From Acidobacteriota bacterium (GTDB lineage: Bacteria; Acidobacteriota; Terriglobia; Terriglobales; Acidobacteriaceae), in contig JAFDVQ010000006.1 of NCBI GenBank assembly GCA_018268915.1, positions 868,001 to 932,000 of the forward strand: a stretch of DNA of 64,000 bases. Reading direction: 5' to 3'. The translations under genes were made by a program, and so were the position numbers. The stretch's first letter is position 1; each line of letters opens with the position of its first letter. The notes beneath the pieces are model-generated. The model did no database searches and was not told the DNA's origin. It saw only the letters and a program-made list of their open reading frames with translations. Shown in pieces: positions 10,001 to 17,559 of this stretch.

Positions 10001-10420
10001 TCCTGGAACATGCAATACGCTTTCCGCGGACACATCGTTGTGCTTTGCGATCAGTCCACCGCTTCGGATGGCGAGGCGTTCACGGAAGGATTCAAACGCC
10101 TCGGTCTCGGCAAGGTGATCGGAATGCGGACGTGGGGCGGGGAAGTATGGTTGAGTTTCAGCAATACGCAGGCCGATAACGGAATCGCGTCGGCGGCAGA
10201 ACTCGGCGTTTACGGGCCGGAAGGGAAATGGCTGATCGAGGGGCACGGAGCGGAGCCGGACATCACCGTGGATGACTTGCCGCATGGAACGTTCGCCGGG
10301 AATGATGAGCAGCTGCAGGCGGCGCTGAAGTTGCTGAAGGAAGAGATCAAGGCAGATCCGCGGCCTGTGCCGGAGCACCCGGCTTATCCGGATAAGTCGT
10401 TTAAGGGCGTGGGAAATTAG
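7007..10420 (+). CDS. Tricorn-like S41 serine protease with beta-propeller and PDZ domain
   Basis: Large exported peptidase, about 1137 residues. Order: signal peptide (about 1-30), WD40/TolB-like propeller repeats (about 40-540; motifs such as LSDRDGVMNVYSMD and VWSSDGKWMYFLSD), a Lys/Asp/Glu-rich low-complexity linker (about 560-605), a second propeller part, the tricorn C1 region, a PDZ domain (about 820-910) and the S41 catalytic core. The nucleophile region STASDGEAF and the following GLGKVIGMRTWGG match the tricorn core. It probably degrades peptides in the periplasm. The frame is open from 6944; I chose ATG 7007 because AAAAGGG (6994-7000) is six bases upstream and a good signal peptide follows. 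ATG 7001 and 7013 are alternatives. Confidence 0.9.
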   Translation: MQMSFAVRRVLVSVGVFGGLMVGVVPAAQGQGAGNTPAPMHRGYYTYPAVRGENLVFTAEGDLWVVGVNGGVARRLTSNPGKEWSAVLSADGKTVAFSANFEGPTEVYTMPLEGGIPQRRTWDGDSRPAGFAPDGRLMVSTSRYATLPGTQLVLVNDVGAREIVPLAEAAQGAYSPERNLYFTRWFRQPSETKRYKGGTAESIWKFDGKGEATALTGDYEGASTQPMFWNKRVYFLSDRDGVMNVYSMDEDGKGVKQESHQKGFDITSAAVDDGRIVYASGADLWLLDLKTGKEQTIPITLTSDFEQLREHWVKKPSDYLTAVHIAPDGGSAVFTARGEVFTLPLRNGRIVKVAANSAVRYREARFLPDGKSILALSTESGETEFWKFPANGEGKAEQWTNDAKVLRWDGVVSPDGNWLAHHDKDEKLWLFDVKAKKEKLIAESKTGDFSDLRWSPDSKWLAFVQAADDQFAQIRVLNVASGEIKEITSDRYDSVNPVWSSDGKWMYFLSDRALKTIVQSPWGPRQPEPFFDHQLKIYQLALVPDLRSPFLAPDELHPDSDAGKDEKKEDDKSKDVKKDEKKPAETAKKSDEKKTEDKKDDKKDEKKPPPEVKIDFADLSSRLSEVPVPAGNYGNLQVTEKRLCWMNDGDNTHQHLALQCVDVANKGDDVDNVMGDVKGFEISDNRKKMLVRKGDDFYILDSDVKPAALGDAKALAKSAINMSRWSFSTKPVDEYRGIFMDAWRLERDYFYDKNMHGVNWTAMRDRYLPLVDRVANRDELNAVIAQMVGELSTLHTFVVGGDARKPADQVDLASLGARLRRDEKAGGFVVEHIYLHDPDLPEMAPPLARPESLVHEGEIIVAIDGQDLLGVTDERALLRGKAGTQVMLKVKDATGKTRDLLVTPMKDGDEFRLRYAEWEYSRRKTVEKESNNTIGYVHLQAMGSGDMDQWAREFYPVFDRQGLIIDVRHNNGGNIDSWLLGKLLRKAWFYFQPRVGSPSWNMQYAFRGHIVVLCDQSTASDGEAFTEGFKRLGLGKVIGMRTWGGEVWLSFSNTQADNGIASAAELGVYGPEGKWLIEGHGAEPDITVDDLPHGTFAGNDEQLQAALKLLKEEIKADPRPVPEHPAYPDKSFKGVGN

Positions 10421-10493
10421 GAACAGCAGCTTCCAGTCTTCGGTTCTCAGTTAGAAGAGTGCTAAACCAGCCACAATCGCCTTTCGAGTGGTT

Positions 10494-10525
10494 CCCAGGT
10501 CTCAGAATCGAGACCTGGGGCACCC
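10494..10525. repeat. GGCACCC-tailed hairpin repeat, copy 1
   Basis: Perfect 10-base arms CCCAGGTCTC (10494-10503) and GAGACCTGGG (10510-10519), six-base loop, then GCACCC. It sits between the convergent protease and DegQ-like genes. Same design as the copies at 35386, 42598, 47150 and 62387, all with the GCACCC tail on the plus strand. No T-run, so it is a REP-like element rather than a standard terminator. Confidence 0.7.
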
Positions 10526-10551
10526 GGTTATGAAGGTGAAAATGAACGTGG

Positions 10552-12162
10552 TTATTCGCCCTTGTCAGTGCTTGGGGCGGGGTGGACTACTCGGTAGGTT
10601 GATCCACCGCGCGACCAGACGAGCAGCAGAACATCTTTGCCGTCAGGGACGCCGCGGATGCTTTCGGCAAACTGCTCGGCGCTCTGCACAGGCTTGCGGT
10701 TGACTTCTTCGATGATGTCTCCAGGCGCGAGACCAGCATCATCAGCGGGGCTTGCGGGACGGACGCTTTGTACCGCGGCACCGTGTACCTGCGACGGGAT
10801 GTTCATCTGCTGGCGCATATCGTCGTTGAGGTCGCCGACGGAAACGCCGAGTCGGCCTTTTTTCTGCGAGCCGCCGTCACTGTTTTCCGCGACCTGCTTT
10901 TCACCTTTGAACTCGCCGACTTTGACGGTGAGGGTTTCGGGCTTCCCATCGCGGAGGATACCGAGCTTGATGTCGCTTCCGGGTGCGGTCTGGCTGACGA
11001 CGACCTGAAGTGCGCCGCCATTCTTGATTTTGGAGCCATTGAGCTCACGGAGTACATCGCCGCGCTTGAGGCCGGCCTGGCTTGCGGGTGAATCGGGCGA
11101 TACCTGGCTGACGATAGCGCCGGTGGCGTCAGGCAGGTTGAAGAAGGTGGAGTTGTCGGGCGTGACATCGTTCATGCTGATGCCGAGATAGCCGTGGTGG
11201 ACTGCGCCGCTCTTGATGATGGACTCAGCAGAGGCGCGGACGATCTGAGTGGGAATAGCGAATCCTGCGCCTGCAAACGCGCCGTTGTTGGTGATGATGA
11301 AGGTGTTGATACCGACGAGCTCACCGCGTGCATCTACGAGGGGGCCGCCGGAGTTACCGGGATTGATGGCAGCGTCAGTCTGGATGAACGCACCAGGCCG
11401 GCGAGGATCGTTGGAGTAGGGGTTCGGCCGGTCGAGAGCGCTGACGATTCCTCGGGTGACGGAGAACTGGAAATAGCCGAAGGGGCTGCCGAAGGCGAGT
11501 ACAGTCTGGCCGGGGCGGAGCTTGGTTGAATCTCCCCACGCGACCGTGGAAAGGTTTGTGGCGTTGATCTTGATGACGGCCAGATCGTTGAGCTTGTCGA
11601 CACCGATTAGCTTGGCGGGAAGGACTCGACGATCATTCAGCGTGACCTTGATCTGCGTGGCGTCGTTGACGACGTGGCTATTGGTGACGATGTAGCCGTC
11701 GGGCGAGATGATGATGCCGCTGCCGATGCCGTGTTCAATCTGCTGCGGGTTCTGGCCGCGCCCCATCGGACCCATGGGGCCGAAGAAGCGGCGGAATTCG
11801 GGTGGGATGGAGTTGGGTGGAATGCTGTTGCCGTGTCCATTTCCATTGCCGCCATCGTTATCCTGGGCGTCGTCATCGTCGCTATCGCCATCCTGACCGT
11901 TGACCCGCGCCGTGACGGAGACGTTGACGACTGCGGGAGTTACGCGAGCGGCGACGGCCTCGACGGCATTGTCGAGAGCGACGAGAGACGAGACGCTCTG
12001 GTCATCCATGGGCGATGCCGCATCGAGTCCACCGATGTGGGCGGCGGCGTGCGCGGTGTGACCGACGATGAGGGTAAAGCCAAGGAGGACAGAAGCGGCT
12101 GCGGCTGTGGGAACTCCGAACCGTTTGACTTTGGCTCTTAATGAATTAGTTGATGCAGGCAT
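10552..12162 (-). CDS. DegP/DegQ (HtrA)-type periplasmic serine protease
   Basis: Do-like protease of 536 residues that degrades or refolds misfolded envelope proteins. An N-terminal hydrophobic segment (about residues 18-40) acts as signal or anchor. The trypsin-like domain has the full catalytic triad: H163 in NSHVVND, D193 in LNDLAVIKI, and S271 in NPGNSGGPL. Two PDZ domains follow (about 325-415 and 435-520). An acidic/Gly/Asn-rich linker (about 88-115, run of Asp) precedes the protease domain and is longer than usual. The start lies 32 bases after the stop of the blaR1-like gene on the same strand, so it is probably the third gene of that operon. Confidence 0.92.
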   Translation of the reverse strand: MPASTNSLRAKVKRFGVPTAAAASVLLGFTLIVGHTAHAAAHIGGLDAASPMDDQSVSSLVALDNAVEAVAARVTPAVVNVSVTARVNGQDGDSDDDDAQDNDGGNGNGHGNSIPPNSIPPEFRRFFGPMGPMGRGQNPQQIEHGIGSGIIISPDGYIVTNSHVVNDATQIKVTLNDRRVLPAKLIGVDKLNDLAVIKINATNLSTVAWGDSTKLRPGQTVLAFGSPFGYFQFSVTRGIVSALDRPNPYSNDPRRPGAFIQTDAAINPGNSGGPLVDARGELVGINTFIITNNGAFAGAGFAIPTQIVRASAESIIKSGAVHHGYLGISMNDVTPDNSTFFNLPDATGAIVSQVSPDSPASQAGLKRGDVLRELNGSKIKNGGALQVVVSQTAPGSDIKLGILRDGKPETLTVKVGEFKGEKQVAENSDGGSQKKGRLGVSVGDLNDDMRQQMNIPSQVHGAAVQSVRPASPADDAGLAPGDIIEEVNRKPVQSAEQFAESIRGVPDGKDVLLLVWSRGGSTYRVVHPAPSTDKGE

Positions 12163-12194
12163 GTGTGATTCTCCGTTGACGCTTGAAGTTGAAC

Positions 12195-13820
12195 TTAGAG
12201 TTGAATTACGAACCAGCCGTCGCGAACCATGGTGGATGGCGGCTGGGTTGAACTCGGGCTTGCGGGAACTACGCGCAGGATCAGGTGTGTGACGGTGAAC
12301 TGATGCGTCGTAGCTGTTGATGTAGAAGCCTTGGGATTGATCTCTTGAGCCGGCGTGCTGGCGCTGGCTTGCACCTGCGATTCGCCGACCTGAGACACAG
12401 CCTTCTGGGGATCGCTCTGTTCGAAGTCAGAGATTGTTTGCGGCATGAGGCTTGTCGAGCCAACTTCGCGCCACTCTGTGACGACTACCCACTGCTGAGG
12501 CTGAGGGGCGGGGCTGGTCACGCGATCGCCTAGCTGGTCGGCATTGGCGACTTGCTGTGCACTAGCCGAATCGGCGCTGGCTGCCGGGCGAGACACTGAC
12601 GCCTTTGGCGCTTTGCGTTTTGCGGTATGCGCTGAGGCGAGCGATGGGTTATCCGGCAAGACCGCCTTGGCAGGCACTGCGCTGTAGGCTGCGAGAAGAT
12701 TTGATTTTGTGTCAGCGGTCTCGCTGGCAAGGAGGGTATCAAGTTGCACTTGACGAGCGGGAGTCATCGCCTGTGTATTGTGCTTCGGTACGAAGGCGAT
12801 GAGCTGCGGAGTGCGAGCCATCTCGACCGATCCGGCAAGGAGCATGGTGCCGAGCGCAGCCAGTAGCGCTCCGGCGGCGGTCTTGCTCATGGCGTGTTTG
12901 TGCAGCAGAATCCGCTGAACGCGATCGACAAGCTCAGGGCGGCCATGCCATGCACCAAGGGAAAGAGCTTCGGCGCGGCGTTGCAGGCGACGTTCGGCTA
13001 GGCTGGCGAGACATGCGGCATAGGCACGTGGTGCATGGGTGATGCGCACGACACCTTCATCGCAGGCGACCTCACGCTCGCGGCAGAGTCGACGTTCGAT
13101 CCAGGCAAGCGCAGGGTTGAGCGGGAAAACGACGAGACAGAGCTTCTGGATGAGGTTGGTCCAGTCGTCGGCGCGGCGAAGGTGCTCCGCTTCGTGGAGA
13201 ACGATCTGATCGAGCTCGCCGGGAGTCAGACGCGAGAGAAGCCACTCGGGAATGAGAATGCGCGGCGCGAGGAAGCCGATAACGCTTGGCCGGTCGAGCA
13301 TCTGCGTCGTGCAGATCGCGATGCGGCCGTGGCGGAGCTCGCCGAATGTGGAGCGGAGCGATTCGCTGATCTGTACCGGCTGGGCGGCCTTCCACAACCG
13401 CCGCAGCCGGATGGAATGCACGGCAAGCGCAGCCGCGCGGATGACGGAAGCGATGAGCCAGAGAGCTGCGATGGCCAGACCCCAGCGTGCATCCAGCTGA
13501 AGAATTGGGTGTGACGAGATGTTGCTGACGGCAGAATTGGTTGCCAGAACGGGCGATGCGCTGCCGGTGAAATCGACAAGAGAGAGAAGCGGGAGTGCCA
13601 GGGTGAGGAGGAAGCCCGCGCTCCAGAGGGCGAAGCGGTGCGAGGCCGAGATTCGCGGCATGAGGCGAGTGGCAATCTCGAGAACGCACACGATTACAGC
13701 GCCCTGCCAGATCGCGGTGATGAGGGTAGTGCCTACCTCTGATGCGACAGACTGGGAATGGACGGCGAGCCACGCGATGGCAGCAGGAGCAGATGCAGCA
13801 AATTGGGCGGCGATGTACAT
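12195..13820 (-). CDS. BlaR1/MecR1-type M56 membrane metalloprotease
   Basis: Membrane-embedded sensor peptidase, 541 residues. Several membrane segments (about residues 30-50, 65-85, 113-135, 315-335) surround a cytoplasmic zinc metalloprotease domain with HEAEH at 209-213 (HExxH motif). The C-terminal ~200 residues after the last membrane segment are Ala/Ser/Gln-rich and do not look like the penicillin-binding sensor domain of BlaR1, so a beta-lactam signal should not be assumed. It directly follows the BlaI-type repressor gene (two-base gap), the standard pair in which the peptidase inactivates the repressor. Confidence 0.88.
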   Translation of the reverse strand: MYIAAQFAASAPAAIAWLAVHSQSVASEVGTTLITAIWQGAVIVCVLEIATRLMPRISASHRFALWSAGFLLTLALPLLSLVDFTGSASPVLATNSAVSNISSHPILQLDARWGLAIAALWLIASVIRAAALAVHSIRLRRLWKAAQPVQISESLRSTFGELRHGRIAICTTQMLDRPSVIGFLAPRILIPEWLLSRLTPGELDQIVLHEAEHLRRADDWTNLIQKLCLVVFPLNPALAWIERRLCREREVACDEGVVRITHAPRAYAACLASLAERRLQRRAEALSLGAWHGRPELVDRVQRILLHKHAMSKTAAGALLAALGTMLLAGSVEMARTPQLIAFVPKHNTQAMTPARQVQLDTLLASETADTKSNLLAAYSAVPAKAVLPDNPSLASAHTAKRKAPKASVSRPAASADSASAQQVANADQLGDRVTSPAPQPQQWVVVTEWREVGSTSLMPQTISDFEQSDPQKAVSQVGESQVQASASTPAQEINPKASTSTATTHQFTVTHLILRVVPASPSSTQPPSTMVRDGWFVIQL

Positions 13821-13822
13821 GG

Positions 13823-14221
13823 CTAGATCTCGTCGACCTCATCGGGAGCGGCAGCGTTGATGGCGGCTTTGAGACGGTCGAGTTCTTCGCGGGAAATTTC
13901 GTTGTCGCCCAGAAGAGAAAGCAGTAATTGTTCTCGTGAGTTGCCGAAGAAGCGGCTGAGGATGTGCTTCACTTCTGTGCGGCTGGCTTCGTTTTCTTCG
14001 ATGAGAGGACGGTAGATGAAGGCACGGCCCTCCTGGCGATGGTCGACATAACCTTTTTGCTCGAGAATGCGAATGGTGGTGAGGACTGAGTTGTATGCCA
14101 GCGATTCACCATCGGGCATGGCTGCGACGAGGTCGTTGACGGCAGATTCACCGCGCCGCCACAGGATCTTCATGAGTCTCAGCTCGGCTTCGGTCAACGT
14201 GTTTGATTTCTTCGGAGGCAT
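13823..14221 (-). CDS. BlaI/MecI/CopY-family transcriptional repressor
   Basis: Winged-helix repressor of 132 residues, the normal family size. The N-terminal DNA-binding half is recognisable (LTEAELRLMKILWRRGESAVNDLVAAM, then YNSVLTTIRILEQKGYV) and the C-terminal half forms the dimerisation helices and the proteolysis site region. It is the first gene of a blaI-blaR1-degQ operon. A 7-base perfect palindrome lies 70-85 bases upstream of its ATG and is a candidate operator for autoregulation. The controlled signal is unknown; linkage to an HtrA protease suggests envelope stress rather than antibiotic resistance, which is inference. Confidence 0.9.
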   Translation of the reverse strand: MPPKKSNTLTEAELRLMKILWRRGESAVNDLVAAMPDGESLAYNSVLTTIRILEQKGYVDHRQEGRAFIYRPLIEENEASRTEVKHILSRFFGNSREQLLLSLLGDNEISREELDRLKAAINAAAPDEVDEI

Positions 14222-14290
14222 TGTGTAAGTTGTTGATTCTAAATTGTAGAAAAGGAGATCTATTTCCCCTTTCTAAACAAATAGACGTGC

Positions 14291-14306
14291 AACTAATGGA
14301 TTAGTT
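14291..14306. promoter_or_regulatory. Candidate BlaI-type operator palindrome
   Basis: AACTAATGGATTAGTT: perfect 7-base arms with a two-base centre. It lies in the divergent region between the blaI-like gene (ATG at 14221, minus) and the phhB gene (ATG at 14424, plus). BlaI/MecI repressors bind short AT-rich dyads upstream of their own gene. The assignment rests on position and symmetry only. Confidence 0.4.
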
Positions 14307-14423
14307 AACACCGGGTAGCCGAAATTTTCAAGTATGCGGTTCCCACCGGCAAAAACAAGGGGAAGGGCATCTATAGTGTTTGAGTTGCCGATAGCCGGGA
14401 TTCAGGAACTTCGGAGGAGAAGA

Positions 14424-14702
14424 ATGGGAGCGCTTTCTGAAAATGAAATCAAGTCGAAGCTGGTGTCGATTCCGGACTGGCAGGTGGAGTCCGGGGAACT
14501 GGTGCGGACGTTCCTGTTCAAGGACTTCCGCGGGTCGCTGAAATTCGTAAATGAGGTCGGCGAGCTGGCGGAGCAGGCAGGGCATCATCCGGATATTGAT
14601 ATTCGCTATAACAAGGTCCGGCTGGCGCTGGTGACGCATGATGCGGGCGGCATCACGGGGAAGGATTTCGACTTGGCGGCCAAGGCGGACCAGCTCTGCT
14701 GA
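14424..14702 (+). CDS. phhB: Pterin-4a-carbinolamine dehydratase (PhhB/PCD)
   Basis: Cytoplasmic enzyme of 92 residues that dehydrates 4a-hydroxytetrahydropterin during recycling of the cofactor of aromatic amino acid hydroxylases. The conserved core is present: FKDFRGSLKFVNEVGELAEQAGHHPDIDIRYNKVRLALVTHDAGGIT, including the His-His-Pro active-site signature. I chose ATG 14424 because GGAGGA (14413-14418) is six bases upstream and the product then has the usual family length; the frame is open back to 14334. No hydroxylase is seen nearby. Confidence 0.92.
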   Translation: MGALSENEIKSKLVSIPDWQVESGELVRTFLFKDFRGSLKFVNEVGELAEQAGHHPDIDIRYNKVRLALVTHDAGGITGKDFDLAAKADQLC

Positions 14703-14822
14703 AGCGCATCTGTGATCGCGTCCAGTTTCGAACAGGTTGAACTGATAGCGGACGCAATCCGTTGGGATATGCAGTTCATATGCAGGTCTTGGGCTCCACT
14801 TTGTGGAGCTTGACTTGCTAGC

Positions 14823-15266
14823 TTGAGCTCGGTGAACTTTTCAGGCGGCTTCCTCCGAATTCGCAGGTCAGTGAGATCGTTTGCGCGAGCGCCGGGCCTT
14901 TCGCTCGTTCTGCTGCTGACGATTGCGCTCGGGGTGGGAAGCAATGCGGCTATCTTTGGATTTCTTCAGGGGCTGACTCACCCCGAGTCGCCGATTCGGG
15001 GCGCTGACAGACTGGTCTCGATCTTCGGGCAAGACCGGCTGCGCAGCGCAGAGCCGTTGTCGCACGATGAGTACCAGCTCCTCGCCAACAACAAAGGGAT
15101 GTTCGAATGGGTTGGAGCGGTGCGTGTCGAACCGCGGGCCGCGGAGGTTGGTGGCCACACGGGAGTCGCTACCGTCGCGGCAGTGACGTCTCATGGCCGA
15201 GGCATTGTCGATGCCACTCGGCAGCGGTGTGGTGATCAGTCATCGCGTGTGGAAGAGCGAGTTTAA
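14823..15266 (+). pseudogene. 5' part of a frameshifted ADOP-type ABC permease
   Basis: This frame encodes the start of a MacB-like orphan permease: a basic N-terminus, the first membrane segment (LSLVLLLTIALGVGSNAAIFGFLQGL) and the beginning of the periplasmic MacB_PCD domain, up to about AAVTS at 15191. After that it reads an unrelated tail to a stop at 15266, while the conserved sequence continues in another frame from about 15187-15193. The two frames overlap at exactly the right point, so this and the next entry were one gene. The start is TTG 14823 or GTG 14832; neither has a strong ribosome site. Confidence 0.7.
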
Positions 15267-17532
15267 CGGGAGCTCGAGCGCGGTCGGCTCTCCGGTCCGT
15301 ATAGACGGCGCCGATTTCAGGATTGCGGGAGTTGCACCGGAGCGGCTTGACGGCTTGTACAGCGACCAAAGCATCGATCTCTGGGTTCCGGCTGCGAAGG
15401 AAGATACAGACGGAGATGGTCGACGAAGGCGTGACTTGTGGGTCGTCGCACGCCTTCGCGATCGCGTCTCCGCTGAACAGGCACAGAAGGCAATCCTGTC
15501 TGGTGCAGCGAGCTCAGCGGAGCTGATTGTCGTTCCGTTCACTGGTCTCCCGCCGAGCATGGCGCGCGGATTGTCGCGGGTGGGACTGTTTCTAACTATG
15601 TCGGCGGCATCGGTGTTTCTGGTCGCATGTCTCAACGTCGCTTCGTTTCTTCTCGGGCGGGCACTGCGGCGATCGCATGAAACGTGCCTGCGTATTGCTC
15701 TGGGCGCAACACGAGAGGAGCTATTGCGGGATATGTTTGCGGATAGTCTGGTGATCGCCCTCGGCGGCGGATGCCTGGGAGTGTTGCTCGGTGTGCTGAC
15801 GGCTCGCGCTCTTCCAGTTTTTCTGTTTGAAGGAGACGCTCAGCGACTTGCCTTTGCGCCGCACCTGCTCCCAATCGGAGTGGCTTCTTTGCTGTGCGTT
15901 GTCTTGACGGTGATCTGCGGAATGCTGCCGGTGGTGGGGACAGTGACGGATCGGCCATGGATGGTGCTTCAACGTGAGACCGGCTCGCCATCTAGAGCGG
16001 TTCTGCGTTTACGATCAGCGCTGGTTGTTGGGCAGATCACCGTCTGCTGCACGCTGGTCGTATGTTCTGCAGTCTTGATCAATGGACTCCACTCAGCGCT
16101 TAAGACGGGCGCGGGACAGCAGCTGGGCGGCCCGGTACTTCTCACCGTGCAGGCACAGCCATTCCAAGGACCGGAGATTGATGCCGGATATTTTGAGAGT
16201 GTCGAGAAGAAGGTGCGGTCCATCGCAGGCTTGACTCCCCTTACCTGGACCCAGAGACTGCCGGGAAACCAGCCGGCGTGGCAAACCTTCAGAATCCAGC
16301 AATTGTCTGCACAGTATCGTGAAGTGGCGATGGACATCTCGTGGCTTACGCCTGAGTCGATTGAAGGTTTGGAAAGGCTACCAGTCGCGGGAAGAATGTT
16401 TGGGATTGGGGATCAGGGACGACGAGTTGCTGTTTTGAATGAGGAGGCAGCGGCAGAACTATTTGGGAAACAGACGGTCGGAATGATCATTCGGGATTCA
16501 GCTGATCTTCCGGTTGAGATCATCGGAGTAGTGCAAAAGGCAGGGACCAAGGGGCCAAGGGAACAAGGGAAGTCGAAAGACACGGAGGAGGGGACGCGGC
16601 CCACGATCTACTACGGATATCTGAATCAGGCAGAGGCGCCGAGTACGATGCGAGATGCCCGATTTCATGTGCCTCTTGCAGTGCCTGTGCCGAACGTTGA
16701 ACTAAACGCAAACGTGGTTTCGGCGAATTACTTCAATGCACTCGGAACCTCTCTCGTTGCGGGACGGAAGTTCGGTGCGGATCGAGTGGCAACTGAGCGC
16801 CGTGTGGCGGTAATCAATCAGGAGGCGGCCGACTTCTATTTCAATGGACGACCTCTGGGTGCAGGGGTGATCGATGAAAGTGGCGTCCGGACAGAGGTTG
16901 TCGGGGTGGTGAGATCGCAGTCGTTCGGAACTTTCGAGCAGCACGTGGAGCCCACGATCTACTTCCCGATGTGGCAGGACTGTCCACCCCGAATGACACT
17001 GATGCTGAAAGCTTCGAGATGGAACAAGGCGATCTCTTCTGATCTGCGACAGAAGGTCGAAGCGGTTCCAGGGCGGAGCCTAGCTGCGAGCACTGTGTCG
17101 ACTCTCGACGCGCAACTTGAGCACTCGGGGCTTGCAGCGCTGAGAATTGCGACGCTGATTGGTGGCGCTTCGGCGGCAATGGCTCTACTGCTCGGGCTCC
17201 TTGGTTTGATGAATGCTCAGGGCGATGCTGAGCGTCAGCGGCAACGCGACCGGGCGCTGCGCATCGCGCTCGGAGCGCAGAGATGGCGCATTGTTCTGCT
17301 GGTTGTGAAAGCGGCGGGCCGACTTGCTTTGATCGGGTCGGCAGCCGGAGGCCTTCTTTCGCTCTCTGCCGTGCGATTCCTGGTGGCTGATGTTGCAATG
17401 GTGGCATCGCCATCGCTGGACGTATGGCTTCTCGCTTCGCTGTTGCCGATGGCAGCGGTGCTGATAGTCAGCCTTGTGCCTGCAGGACGTGCTTCTGTTA
17501 TTGCACCTGCGGTGATCATGCGCGATATGTAG
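15193..17532 (+). CDS. Main part of the frameshifted ADOP-type ABC permease
   Basis: This frame carries the rest of the permease, 779 residues: the end of the first MacB_PCD domain (SGVVISHRVWKSEF, then GADFRIAGVAP), three membrane helices with an FtsX fold (about 125-290), a second MacB_PCD domain (about 320-640) and a second FtsX set ending at GRASVIAPAVIMRDM. ADOP proteins have this duplicated layout but lack a linked ATPase, as here. The ATG at 15193 is internal to the ancestral gene and would give a protein lacking the first membrane helix. An insertion around residue 455 (codons 16543-16572) comes from a GGGAACAAGG-type repeat. Confidence 0.75.
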   Translation: MAEALSMPLGSGVVISHRVWKSEFNGSSSAVGSPVRIDGADFRIAGVAPERLDGLYSDQSIDLWVPAAKEDTDGDGRRRRDLWVVARLRDRVSAEQAQKAILSGAASSAELIVVPFTGLPPSMARGLSRVGLFLTMSAASVFLVACLNVASFLLGRALRRSHETCLRIALGATREELLRDMFADSLVIALGGGCLGVLLGVLTARALPVFLFEGDAQRLAFAPHLLPIGVASLLCVVLTVICGMLPVVGTVTDRPWMVLQRETGSPSRAVLRLRSALVVGQITVCCTLVVCSAVLINGLHSALKTGAGQQLGGPVLLTVQAQPFQGPEIDAGYFESVEKKVRSIAGLTPLTWTQRLPGNQPAWQTFRIQQLSAQYREVAMDISWLTPESIEGLERLPVAGRMFGIGDQGRRVAVLNEEAAAELFGKQTVGMIIRDSADLPVEIIGVVQKAGTKGPREQGKSKDTEEGTRPTIYYGYLNQAEAPSTMRDARFHVPLAVPVPNVELNANVVSANYFNALGTSLVAGRKFGADRVATERRVAVINQEAADFYFNGRPLGAGVIDESGVRTEVVGVVRSQSFGTFEQHVEPTIYFPMWQDCPPRMTLMLKASRWNKAISSDLRQKVEAVPGRSLAASTVSTLDAQLEHSGLAALRIATLIGGASAAMALLLGLLGLMNAQGDAERQRQRDRALRIALGAQRWRIVLLVVKAAGRLALIGSAAGGLLSLSAVRFLVADVAMVASPSLDVWLLASLLPMAAVLIVSLVPAGRASVIAPAVIMRDM
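16543..16572 (+). repeat. Purine-rich GGGACCAAGG/GGGAACAAGG repeat inside the permease gene
   Basis: Three near-tandem units related to GGGACCAAGG occur in frame within the permease coding sequence and encode a Gly/Lys/Gln-rich insertion (TKGPREQGKSK). A similar block is at 43452-43486 at the end of the DinG-like gene. The two copies share the GGGAACAAGGG core. Confidence 0.5.
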
Positions 17533-17559
17533 AAGATGTATCTCCGCTGGTAGATGCAC

